Positions 1 to 6,534 of a stretch of 9,646 bases of DNA are shown here, in pieces. The position numbers and the translations under genes are program-made. The stretch lies in contig MHWM01000017.1 of the NCBI GenBank assembly GCA_001824135.1, positions 9,452 to 19,097 on the forward strand, written 5' to 3'. The stretch comes from Candidatus Zambryskibacteria bacterium RIFCSPLOWO2_02_FULL_39_14. GTDB taxonomy: Bacteria; Patescibacteriota; Minisyncoccia; Phycocordibacterales; Zambryskibacteraceae. Every line of letters begins with the position of its first letter. Position 1 is the stretch's first letter. The notes under the pieces were generated by a model. That model saw only the letters and a list, made by a program, of their open reading frames with translations. It searched no databases and was not told where the DNA came from.

Positions 1-1487
1 AGATATGAGAGAGTCAGAGATTTACTTTCATTTTTATTTGCTAAAAGAAGTTTATCCAAGTAATCTGCCACCACTATTTTACCGCCATGAATACCAGCAC
101 CCGGACCTATATCAACCAGATAGTCAGAAGAGAATATCGTTTCTTCATCATGCTCAACTACGATGATGGTGTTTCCTAGATCACGCAGATTTATAAGTGT
201 TTTGATAAGCCGAGCGTTATCACGAGCATGGAGACCGATAGTGGGTTCATCGAGCACATAGAGCGCACCCACTAACCCGGAACCAAGTTGCGAAGCTAGA
301 CGTATACGTTGGGCTTCCCCACCAGAGAGAGTATGGGCCTTGCGATCAAGTGAGAGGTATTCAATACCAACATCAAGCATGAAGGAGAGACGCGCCTCTA
401 TTTCTTTCGTCACTACTTTAGAAATATTTTTTTCGCGTACAGTTAGCTTTAATTTCTTGAAAAATTCGTCGCAATCTTTTATCGAAAGTGCTGTAAGTTC
501 TACAATGTTTTTGCCTCCAATTAATACATGCAGAGCTTCTTCGCGAAGACGACTACCCTTACAACGTTCACAAGATTCAGTACCGAAAAGATATTTAGTA
601 CCCAAACCATTACAATCCGAACAAGCACCATACGGAGAATTAAATGAGAATAAACGTGGTTCTATCTCTGGGAAAGAAAAACCGTCTTTGGGACATGCCC
701 ACTTGGCAGATAAAAGAACTTCTTCGTCTTTAAACTTAGCGACTAGAAGACCATCGGATTCTCCTACAGCACGCTCTATAGCTTCTGCCAGCCGTTCATT
801 AGAACCTTTTTCTTCTTTCTTAAATTCAGCCAAGTCTAAAGAATCCACCAACACCGATATCTCATGTTTCTTCGTCTTAGTAAGAATTATTCTTTCTCTC
901 AGTGACTTCTCTACACCATCTACAAGCACCTGGCTATAACCTCTGTTTAAGAGATCATAGAGAAGTTGGTAGTATTCCCCCTTTCTGCCACGCACTATGG
1001 GAGAAAAAATCTCTATCTTACTTTTTGGAAATTTATCTGACTTCTCGTCAATTTTCTCCAATACAAAGTTTTTTATTTCTTCATTTGAGAGTTTTTTAAT
1101 CTCATCACCACAGACAAGGCAGTGTGGACGGCCAATACGCGCATAAAGTATGCGTAAGTAATCATAAATCTCCGTGATAGTCGCCACAGTTGAGCGCGGA
1201 TTATTGGAACGGCTTTTCTGATCTATAGAAATGGCCGGTGAGAGACCAGTGATCTCATCCACATCAGGTTTCTGCATCTGACGCAAAAACTGCCGAGCAT
1301 AAGAAGAAAGAGACTCGACATAGCGCCTCTGCCCCTCGGCAAATATGGTATCGAAGGCTAAAGAAGACTTGCCCGAACCAGAAAGACCGGTAAAGACAAT
1401 CATCTTATTGCGCGGTATCTCTACAGTAATATTTTTTAAATTATGCGTCCGCGCGCCTTTGACAATTATTAACTCTTCTTTTTTCAT
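1..1487 (-). CDS. uvrA: Excinuclease ABC subunit UvrA, N-terminal 495 codons (continues beyond the left edge)
   Basis: UvrA is the damage-sensing ABC-type ATPase of nucleotide excision repair; it loads UvrB onto DNA. Translating from the ATG at 1487 gives an open frame to the window edge. Visible motifs: Walker A GLSGSGKS (residues 34-41), the RRYVESLS segment, a C265-P-K-D268 / C289-x2-C292 zinc-module region, a C306-x2-C309 pair followed by KGSRL, ABC signature [12 protein letters not shown] (from residue 387), then LDEPTIGLH and VVEHDEE. The UvrB-binding region is present. The stretch from GLG (294-296) to C306 is only nine residues, whereas E. coli UvrA has about 110 there: the insertion domain is missing. 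The usual second Cys of the first CxxC is Asp268. There is no good SD at normal spacing (GGGGGTG lies about 11 nt upstream); an in-frame GTG at 1499 is an alternative start. uvrA follows the uvrB-microprotein unit but is separated from it by a terminator. Confidence 0.97.
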   Translation of the reverse strand, partial: MKKEELIIVKGARTHNLKNITVEIPRNKMIVFTGLSGSGKSSLAFDTIFAEGQRRYVESLSSYARQFLRQMQKPDVDEITGLSPAISIDQKSRSNNPRSTVATITEIYDYLRILYARIGRPHCLVCGDEIKKLSNEEIKNFVLEKIDEKSDKFPKSKIEIFSPIVRGRKGEYYQLLYDLLNRGYSQVLVDGVEKSLRERIILTKTKKHEISVLVDSLDLAEFKKEEKGSNERLAEAIERAVGESDGLLVAKFKDEEVLLSAKWACPKDGFSFPEIEPRLFSFNSPYGACSDCNGLGTKYLFGTESCERCKGSRLREEALHVLIGGKNIVELTALSIKDCDEFFKKLKLTVREKNISKVVTKEIEARLSFMLDVGIEYLSLDRKAHTLSGGEAQRIRLASQLGSGLVGALYVLDEPTIGLHARDNARLIKTLINLRDLGNTIIVVEHDEETIFSSDYLVDIGPGAGIHGGKIVVADYLDKLLLANKNESKSLTLSY

Positions 1488-1547
1488 ATATAGAAACACA
1501 CCCCCGGTCAGTCCATAGGGTGAGAAGGTATTATGTTAACACAGACA

Positions 1548-1581
1548 TGAGAAAAGGCGAGCCTGAATTTCAGACCCGCCT
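1548..1581 (-). terminator. Intrinsic terminator after the uvrB / microprotein unit
   Basis: On the minus strand a 12-bp stem (arms 1570-1581 and 1555-1566, two G-U pairs, three-base loop 1567-1569) is followed directly by TTTTCTC. This is the form of a rho-independent terminator for transcripts coming from tgt, uvrB and the microprotein. It lies 61 bases before the uvrA start, so uvrA probably has its own promoter, or this hairpin attenuates read-through into uvrA. A CATAAT hexamer (minus strand, about 1528-1533) is a possible -10 for uvrA, but no convincing -35 accompanies it. Confidence 0.8.
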
Positions 1582-1592
1582 CTCAAAACTGC

Positions 1593-1611
1593 GACGACCT
1601 AGTGGGTCGTC
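1593..1611 (-). repeat. Perfect 7-bp inverted repeat over the microprotein stop codon
   Basis: GACGACC and GGTCGTC flank a five-base spacer, and the stop codon of the 26-aa ORF lies at its centre. On the minus strand this hairpin precedes the 12-bp terminator stem, giving two hairpins in a row. It could protect the mRNA 3' end or assist termination; only the inverted repeat itself is seen. Confidence 0.55.
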
Positions 1612-1679
1612 AAACGAACGACGAGAAAGTACATCACACTAATTGCTGGGATCATTACCAGAGCCACCAGTCCCGCCAT
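1599..1679 (-). CDS. 26-aa hydrophobic microprotein, unknown function
   Basis: I do not recognise this gene. An ATG at 1679 opens 26 codons ending in TAG. The product begins MAGLVALVMIPAISVMYF and ends VVRLTTH: an almost uninterrupted hydrophobic stretch of about 20 residues followed by Arg and His, typical of a single-pass membrane peptide with a short polar C-terminus. The best evidence that it is translated is an 8-base perfect anti-SD match, GGAGGTGA, just upstream, the strongest ribosome binding site in the window. It lies 30 bases downstream of the uvrB stop on the same strand and is followed at once by hairpins and a terminator, so it is the natural last cistron of the tgt-uvrB transcript. 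A leader peptide acting on uvrA is possible but lacks regulatory codon runs. Function is open. Confidence 0.6.
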   Translation of the reverse strand: MAGLVALVMIPAISVMYFLVVRLTTH

Positions 1680-1681
1680 CC

Positions 1682-1689
1682 TCACCTCC
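1682..1689 (-). promoter_or_regulatory. Perfect Shine-Dalgarno (GGAGGTGA) for the 26-aa microprotein
   Basis: The minus strand reads GGAGGTGAGG directly before the ATG at 1679; GGAGG ends five bases before the start codon. Other genes in this window have weak or no SD, so this site stands out and decides the microprotein call. Confidence 0.7.
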
Positions 1690-1709
1690 CAACAAGTAAG
1701 ATACAACAA

Positions 1710-3740
1710 CTACAAACGTTTCTCAAGCTCTCTGATCTCGTCACGTAAAATAGCCGCAGATTCGAAATCAAGATTTCGCACAGCTTCTTCCATTTCTTTT
1801 TTCTTGCCTTTTATCAGTTTCTTGGGACTTTTAGCAAACAGTTGTTTATCTGTTTCTAGTAATAAATTAACCGCTTGATGATGTTCTCTCTCCAAAGTGT
1901 CGGTAATATCTTTAATCTTCTTAATGATAGTTTTCGGGGTAATGCCATGCGTTTTGTTATATTCAACTTGAATCTTGCGGCGGCGCGCGGTCTCGCCTAT
2001 CGCGTATTCCATCGAACCAGTAACAGTATCTGCATAAAGAATCACTCGACCTTCCACATTACGCGCCGCCCGTCCGATAATCTGTATAAGAGATGTGGCG
2101 GAACGCAAGAATCCCTCTTTATCTGCATCTAATATCCCAATCAGAGTCACTTCCGGCAGATCCAGACCTTCTCTTAGAAGATTTACACCAACTAGGCAGT
2201 CAAATTTACCACGACGAAAGTTCGTTAAAATCTCAATGCGATCTATGGTCTTGATCTCACTGTGAAGATACTCAGCTTTAATACCCTTTTCTTTCAGATA
2301 CTCACTTAGATCTTCTGCCATCTTTTTTGTCAAAGTGGTAGCAATGACTCTCCCACCTTTCTTTATAGCCTTCTCCGCTTCGTTTATGAAATCGTAAACT
2401 TGCCCCTTATAAGAACCATTTGACTGAATAGGTTTTACTGAAATTTCCGGATCCACTAGACCGGTAGGGCGGATAACTTGTTCTACTACATTAGTACTGT
2501 GTTCCTTTTCAAATTTTGAAGGAGTAGCGCTGGTGAAAATAACTTGCCCCACACGTTCTTCAAACTCTTCAAACCTGAGTGGCCTGTTGTCTCGAGCAGA
2601 CGGTAATCTGAAACCATGTTCGATTAAAACATCCTTACGCGACTTATCTCCGGCATACATACCGCCGATCTGTGGTACAGTCACATGAGACTCATCTATT
2701 ATAGTCAAGAAATCGGGAGTACCATCTTTCTTCTTGGGAAAATAATCTAAGAGAGTATATGGTGCTTCACCGGGCTTTTTGTCTGAGAAGTGGCGAGAGT
2801 AGTTTTCAATACCATTTGTGTAGCCAATTTCACGAATAAGTGCGAGATCATAAGTAGTACGACGCTTAAGACGTTCTGCTTCTAGAAGTTTTCCTACTTT
2901 ATTTAATTCTGCTAAACGCTCAGTGAGCTCTTCTTTAATACTCAAGAGAGCGCGTTTTGCCGTTTCGTCTTCTGTGATAAAATGTTTAGCAGGAAAAAGA
3001 AAAAAGATTTTTGGTTCAGAAATAATAGTGCGGGAAACAGCATCTATCCTTTTTAAAGTATTTATCTTTCCATCTTCTATTTCTATACGGTAGAGTATAC
3101 GTTCTGATACAGGCATTATCTCTATAGCATTACCGATAACTCGAAATGTACCCGACTTCACATCAGAGTTGGTACGAGAGTAGTGAATGTCTATAAGTTC
3201 TCGTACAAAATTTGCACGAACAACCTTCTGCCCTTTTTCAATTTTCATATTTACTTTCTTATATTCTTCTGGATTACCAAGACCGTAAATACAAGAAACT
3301 GAAGCGACGATAATAACGTCTTTACGAGTAAGAAGCGCTTGAGTAGTAGCGTGCCGTAAACGTTCTATCTCCTCATTTATCATTGCCTCCTTCTCAATAT
3401 AAGTATCTGTTATTGGCAAATATGCTTCTGGTTGATAGTAGTCGTAGTAAGAGACAAAATAATGCACAGCGTTGTCTGGGAAAAATTCACGATACTCTTG
3501 TGCAAGTTGAGCGGCCAAAGTCTTGTTGTGTGCTATGACAAGAGTTGGCTTACCTATTTTCTCTATCAGATTTGCGACTGTAAATGTTTTACCAGAACCA
3601 GTCACACCTAAAAGCGTCTGGTACCTCAGACCTTCTTTAAAACCTTTAATCAGCTTTTTTATAGCTTTAGGTTGATCTCCTGCTGGCTTAAACTCTCCTT
3701 TTATCTTAAAAACGTCCATAAGAGCACTAATATACAACAT
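1710..3740 (-). CDS. uvrB: Excinuclease ABC subunit UvrB
   Basis: UvrB is the DNA-damage verification helicase-like subunit: UvrA loads it, it opens DNA around the lesion and recruits UvrC. The full-length chain (676 aa from the first ATG; E. coli 673) shows Walker A GVTGSGKT (45-52), the beta-hairpin YYDYYQPEAYLP (98-109) that probes the strand, Walker B DESH (349-352), TSATPS, RPTGLVDPE, REGLDLPEV and QIIGRAARN of the second RecA-like domain, and a C-terminal UVR motif in the last 40 residues (FESAAILRDEIRELEKRL), which contacts UvrA and UvrC. The start is uncertain: Met8 (3719, giving MDVFKIKGEF) fits the usual family N-terminus better than Met1, and neither has an SD. It lies 43 bases after the tgt stop, probably in one transcript with tgt. 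No frameshift is seen. Confidence 0.97.
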   Translation of the reverse strand: MLYISALMDVFKIKGEFKPAGDQPKAIKKLIKGFKEGLRYQTLLGVTGSGKTFTVANLIEKIGKPTLVIAHNKTLAAQLAQEYREFFPDNAVHYFVSYYDYYQPEAYLPITDTYIEKEAMINEEIERLRHATTQALLTRKDVIIVASVSCIYGLGNPEEYKKVNMKIEKGQKVVRANFVRELIDIHYSRTNSDVKSGTFRVIGNAIEIMPVSERILYRIEIEDGKINTLKRIDAVSRTIISEPKIFFLFPAKHFITEDETAKRALLSIKEELTERLAELNKVGKLLEAERLKRRTTYDLALIREIGYTNGIENYSRHFSDKKPGEAPYTLLDYFPKKKDGTPDFLTIIDESHVTVPQIGGMYAGDKSRKDVLIEHGFRLPSARDNRPLRFEEFEERVGQVIFTSATPSKFEKEHSTNVVEQVIRPTGLVDPEISVKPIQSNGSYKGQVYDFINEAEKAIKKGGRVIATTLTKKMAEDLSEYLKEKGIKAEYLHSEIKTIDRIEILTNFRRGKFDCLVGVNLLREGLDLPEVTLIGILDADKEGFLRSATSLIQIIGRAARNVEGRVILYADTVTGSMEYAIGETARRRKIQVEYNKTHGITPKTIIKKIKDITDTLEREHHQAVNLLLETDKQLFAKSPKKLIKGKKKEMEEAVRNLDFESAAILRDEIRELEKRL

Positions 3741-3783
3741 TTTATCGAAAAGGTTGACATCCTTAATGAATTAGATTTTTGCT

Positions 3784-5061
3784 TCAAAAATATTTATCTA
3801 AAAATTTTTCTCTAAATTGGATAAAGGTATTGTCAAGAATTGCCTGACGCATGTTTTTTACTAGATTGATAATGAAATAGAGATTGTGTATAGAGCCAAG
3901 AGTGCCACCAAGCATCTCGTGAGCTCGATACAAGTGACAAAGATAAGCACGTGAGTAGTTTTTACAAACATCACACCCGCACTCAATATCAACGGGACCA
4001 GTATCTTCTCTAAACTCGGCATTTCTGATATTTATTTTTCCTCTTGAAGTATAAAGTGTTCCGCCACGACCATTTCTAGTAGGAGCTACACAATCAAAAA
4101 GATCCACGCCATTTTCCACTCCCATAAACAAATCTTCCGGTTCACCGATACCAAGAAGATGTCTCGGTTTATCTTTCGGCAGTATTTCGTTGACCCACTT
4201 TACTACAGTTTCCATATCGTCTTTTGAAAATGACCCACCTATACCGAAACCGTCAAAATCCAGACCTTTCATAAACTCTGCTGACCTTTTTCTCAAACTC
4301 TCTTCCCTCCCACCTTGCACAATACCAAACAACGCCTGCTTATTTATTCCACCATTCGCGCGAATTAGAGAATGGTGATGGTCAAGTGAACGTTTAGCCC
4401 ACCTGTGAGTGCGTTCAAGTGCTTCTTCTTGGTAACGGAAATCTTCGGCGGGAGAAGTGCATTCATCGAAAGCAAAAATAATATCAGCGCCAAGATCATG
4501 TTGTATCTCTATAGATTTCTCCGGAGTGATGTAGTGAAGCGAGCCGTCGTGATGTGAACGGAAAGAGACTCCATCTGCACCAATGTTGGCGAGACGCGGC
4601 ACCTCACTATCTAGCGAACGTAGAGCTATCATCTGTGACGGATCAGTTATCTTGGTAATTTTAGAAAGCTCTTTTCCATATGCGACACCAAGAGAAAATA
4701 CTTGAAAACCGCCTGAATCTGTCATCGTAGGACCTTGCCAATTCATAAACTTATGTAATCCGCCGACTGCGTCAGGCCTTAGGCCGACTCCGTCGTGCCG
4801 ATGGCCGAAACTTCTAATACGTTCCGCACCCGGCTCAAGATAAAGATGATAGGTGTTTGCTAAAATTACTTCAGCACCCGTACTTTTGACCTGCTCTGGA
4901 GTAAGAGCCTTGACAGTAGCTTTAGTACCAACAGCGACAAAAGCTGGAGTATGAATCACCCCATGTGGCGTCTCAAGAGTTCCTGCCCGCCCAAGTTGTC
5001 GACCTGTCGGGTTGACAAGTTCTTTTTCTATGGAAAATTTAATCGGCGCCATTTCAATCAC
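3784..5061 (-). CDS. tgt: tRNA-guanine(34) transglycosylase (queuine tRNA-ribosyltransferase)
   Basis: Tgt exchanges G34 of GUN-anticodon tRNAs (Asn, Asp, His, Tyr) for preQ1 in the queuosine pathway. Visible: TDSGGFQVFSLG with the catalytic base Asp115; FDCVAPTRNGR with nucleophile Asp323; GIVQGG substrate loop; zinc site Cys361, Cys363, Cys366, His392. The chain is 425 aa against about 375 in E. coli. The excess comes from a 14-residue insertion at 87-100 (two heptads of the form xRxDxVG) encoded by a GC-rich repeat, about 30 residues around 126-160 that I think are a lineage variant, and a few residues near 16-22. The listed start is a GTG; ATG at 5052 (MAPIKFSIEKE) is equally likely, and no SD decides it. 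tgt is downstream of mreB across a 114-base gap and upstream of uvrB. The insertion does not remove any recognised catalytic or zinc residue, so activity is plausible. Confidence 0.97.
   Translation of the reverse strand: MIEMAPIKFSIEKELVNPTGRQLGRAGTLETPHGVIHTPAFVAVGTKATVKALTPEQVKSTGAEVILANTYHLYLEPGAERIRSFGHRHDGVGLRPDAVGGLHKFMNWQGPTMTDSGGFQVFSLGVAYGKELSKITKITDPSQMIALRSLDSEVPRLANIGADGVSFRSHHDGSLHYITPEKSIEIQHDLGADIIFAFDECTSPAEDFRYQEEALERTHRWAKRSLDHHHSLIRANGGINKQALFGIVQGGREESLRKRSAEFMKGLDFDGFGIGGSFSKDDMETVVKWVNEILPKDKPRHLLGIGEPEDLFMGVENGVDLFDCVAPTRNGRGGTLYTSRGKINIRNAEFREDTGPVDIECGCDVCKNYSRAYLCHLYRAHEMLGGTLGSIHNLYFIINLVKNMRQAILDNTFIQFREKFLDKYF
4762..4803. repeat. In-frame 42-bp GC-rich repeat insertion inside tgt
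   Basis: The segment encodes residues 87-100 of Tgt, which are absent from the family: the usual FG-GLHKFM junction is split exactly here. It consists of two 21-base units (4762-4782 and 4783-4803) whose first 12 bases match at 11 positions (GCCGACTGCGTC and GCCGACTCCGTC), around a GGCC-TTA-GGCC inverted repeat at 4775-4785. It is about 69% GC in an AT-rich gene. Length 3n keeps the frame. The form is like palindromic protein-embedded repeats known from Rickettsia; homology to those is not claimed. Confidence 0.75.
4986..5021. repeat. Imperfect inverted repeat in the 5' part of tgt
   Basis: On the minus strand TTGTCAACC and GGTCGACAA (8 of 9 paired) flank CGACA. It encodes the LVNPTGRQ part of the N-terminus, where relatives seem to have fewer residues. 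The opposite strand contains CCTGTCGG, an octamer that also appears on the complementary strand of an idealised symmetrical version of the def-fmt element. It may be an older, decayed insertion of the same kind; the evidence is thin. Confidence 0.3.
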
Positions 5062-5088
5062 ATTAACATTTCTGTTCTAAAATCACAT

Positions 5089-5122
5089 ACATAATAATAA
5101 TCCTATAGGATTATTATTATGT
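5089..5122. repeat. 34-bp perfect palindrome between mreB and tgt
   Basis: Seventeen bases on each side are exactly complementary with no spacer, centred on CCTATAGG with ATAATAATAAT arms. It lies in the 114-base gap after mreB and before tgt (both minus). On the minus strand a TTTACA (5141-5146) and a CATAAT (5116-5121) overlapping the palindrome edge form a weak promoter candidate with a long 19-base spacer, so the palindrome could be an operator at the start of the tgt transcript. Alternatives are an mRNA hairpin ending mreB transcripts (no T-run follows) or a remnant of a mobile palindrome. Confidence 0.75.
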
Positions 5123-5175
5123 GAAGAAGTTTTTTGATGTTGTAAAGACAAACAGATAAATATGCCTTAGAATAG

Positions 5176-6180
5176 CTATCTTTTCGTGATTATCGACTTT
5201 TTATACATGTCCAAATGTTCGAGAGCGACCCCAGTGCCTTTAGCTACACAAAAATAGGCATCTTTGGCTAACGTAGCCTTCACTCCAGTGCGACGAAACA
5301 TCAGTTCCGGGAAATTACGAAGTTGTGATGAACCTCCAGTCATTATGATCCCTTTATCAATAATATCTGAAGATAGCTCTGGCGGGGTTTCTTGGAATAC
5401 TTCTTTGACTGCACGTATCATCTCGCGCAACTCTTTCGATATGGCTTTTACCACCTCATTGGTCTTGAGTTCTATAGTACGCGGTAAACCCAATACAAAG
5501 TCCCTACCCTTAACCTGCATAACAAGTTCTTCATCAAGTGGTATAGCAGAACCAATGGTAATCTTTATCTCCTCTGCAGTCTTGTCTCCAATGATTAAAT
5601 TAAAATTTTTTTTCATATAATCGGCGATAGCATTGTCAATTTTATTGCCAGCTACTTTTACAGATGTAGAGGCAACGATACCACCAAGAGAAATAACTGC
5701 CACATCAGTAGTCCCCCCACCAATATCCACTATCATATGTCCCGTGGCTTCTTGTATAGGAATACCGGCACCTATAGCAGCAAGTATTGGTTCTTTGACC
5801 ACATAAGCGTTCCTGGCTCCCGCTTTTACAGCGGCTTCGATGACAGCTCTTCTTTCTGTCGAAGTTACTCCCGCCGGTACTGATACCAAAACATCTGGTT
5901 TAAATATATTCCACCTGCCGAGTATCTTGTTTATATAGTGACGAAGCATAGCTTCTGTCACCCGATAATCCGCAATAACCCCATCTTTCATGGGTCTATA
6001 AGCAATGATAGAACCGGGAGTACGACCAATCATAGTCTTGGCTTCTGTGCCGATAGCCAATATTTTATTATCCTCCTGAGAAACTGCTACTACTGATGGC
6101 TCATTTAAAACAACCCCTTTACCTGGGACAAATACCAAAATATTAGTAGTACCCAGATCTATACCAAGTTTTCTAGCCAT
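5176..6180 (-). CDS. mreB: Rod shape-determining protein MreB (bacterial actin)
   Basis: MreB forms ATP-dependent filaments under the cytoplasmic membrane that guide the elongation machinery of peptidoglycan synthesis. Seen from the ATG at 6180 (334 aa; family 335-347): phosphate-1 motif GIDLGTTN (residues 6-13), EPSVVA, the SVPAG segment, phosphate-2 motif DIGGGTTD (152-159) and adenosine motif TGGSSQLRN near the C-terminus. An upstream in-frame ATG at 6219 would add 13 residues, but it falls within the spacer of a good promoter, so it would not be transcribed; the start at 6180 also gives the standard N-terminus MARKLGIDLGTT. No mreC, mreD, mrdA or rodA is adjacent, so the usual shape operon is not present here. 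The 3' neighbour tgt is on the same strand. Confidence 0.97.
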   Translation of the reverse strand: MARKLGIDLGTTNILVFVPGKGVVLNEPSVVAVSQEDNKILAIGTEAKTMIGRTPGSIIAYRPMKDGVIADYRVTEAMLRHYINKILGRWNIFKPDVLVSVPAGVTSTERRAVIEAAVKAGARNAYVVKEPILAAIGAGIPIQEATGHMIVDIGGGTTDVAVISLGGIVASTSVKVAGNKIDNAIADYMKKNFNLIIGDKTAEEIKITIGSAIPLDEELVMQVKGRDFVLGLPRTIELKTNEVVKAISKELREMIRAVKEVFQETPPELSSDIIDKGIIMTGGSSQLRNFPELMFRRTGVKATLAKDAYFCVAKGTGVALEHLDMYKKSIITKR

Positions 6181-6187
6181 AAAGAAT

Positions 6188-6215
6188 TTGTTTAACAGCA
6201 CTATGATACTATAGT
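6188..6215 (+). promoter_or_regulatory. Possible divergent promoter for the 99-aa gene and def-fmt
   Basis: Plus strand TTGTTT (6188-6193), 16-base spacer, TATAGT (6210-6215). The -10 is good, the -35 poor. TATGAT at 6202-6207 is an alternative -10. Either start would give a short leader without SD before the ATG at 6235. Two promoters sharing an 8-base palindrome could not fire freely at the same time. Confidence 0.3.
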
Positions 6216-6236
6216 TCAATAAATCACGCCTGTCAT
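6208..6236 (-). promoter_or_regulatory. Sigma70-type promoter of mreB
   Basis: Minus strand: -35 ATGACA (6231-6236, 5 of 6 consensus), 17-base spacer, -10 TATAGT (6208-6213, 5 of 6). Expected transcription start about 6201, giving a leader of about 20 bases to the ATG at 6180. The -35 overlaps the ATG of the divergent gene at 6235, and the -10 lies in the palindrome ACTATAGT (6208-6215), which reads TATAGT on both strands. Confidence 0.65.
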
Positions 6237-6534
6237 GAAATCGATTGACGACAATATAAAAAACCGTGATATTAAAGGATTACTCAAACATCCACGCCTT
6301 AAAATGCTTGATGAATTCTACCGACGCATCAATGCCGAGAGAAAAGCAGACGATATGAAAGAATTACCAGTACGAGCCATAGCGGTAAAGATATCTCACC
6401 TATCTGTGCAAGATATGGCATATTTGTTAAAAAAATGCTCACAAAGTTCAAATTTCTCCCGTTGTTTCTTCGGCAGTTTAAAGATTCCCAAACCAAGCTC
6501 AGAACAAATAAAACCTAAAGATGACACAAAGTAA
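6235..6534 (+). CDS. 99-aa hypothetical protein, upstream partner of def-fmt
   Basis: I cannot assign a function. The product is a soluble, basic, mostly helical-looking protein with no membrane segment or signal peptide. A central segment, RAIAVKISHLSVQDMAYLLKK, followed by a CFFGSLKIPKP stretch, resembles small uncharacterised proteins I associate with Patescibacteria, but I cannot confirm this without a search. Two Cys residues (in KKCSQ and RCFFG) are too few and too far apart to suggest a zinc site. The last 14 bases overlap the start of def-fmt in another frame, so the two are probably transcribed together and translationally coupled. There is no clear SD before the ATG, and the start codon lies inside the -35 box of divergent mreB. 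Confidence 0.75.
   Translation: MKSIDDNIKNRDIKGLLKHPRLKMLDEFYRRINAERKADDMKELPVRAIAVKISHLSVQDMAYLLKKCSQSSNFSRCFFGSLKIPKPSSEQIKPKDDTK

Noticed and set aside
340..939. Plus-strand open frame of 199 codons
   Set aside because: Antisense to uvrA, whose minus-strand frame carries clear family motifs through the whole region; Ser/Arg-rich shadow composition.
902..1099. Plus-strand 65-codon frame
   Set aside because: Antisense shadow of uvrA, no SD and no recognisable features.
3752..3757. Plus-strand TTGACA between uvrB and tgt as a -35 box
   Set aside because: No -10 hexamer at 16-18 bases and no plus-strand gene downstream; it would drive antisense RNA only.
5264..5620. Plus-strand 118-codon frame
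   Set aside because: Antisense to the conserved C-terminal half of mreB; no supporting signals.
6181..6219. N-terminal extension of MreB from the ATG at 6219
   Set aside because: The ATG lies inside the promoter spacer and the extra 13 residues are not part of the MreB family N-terminus.
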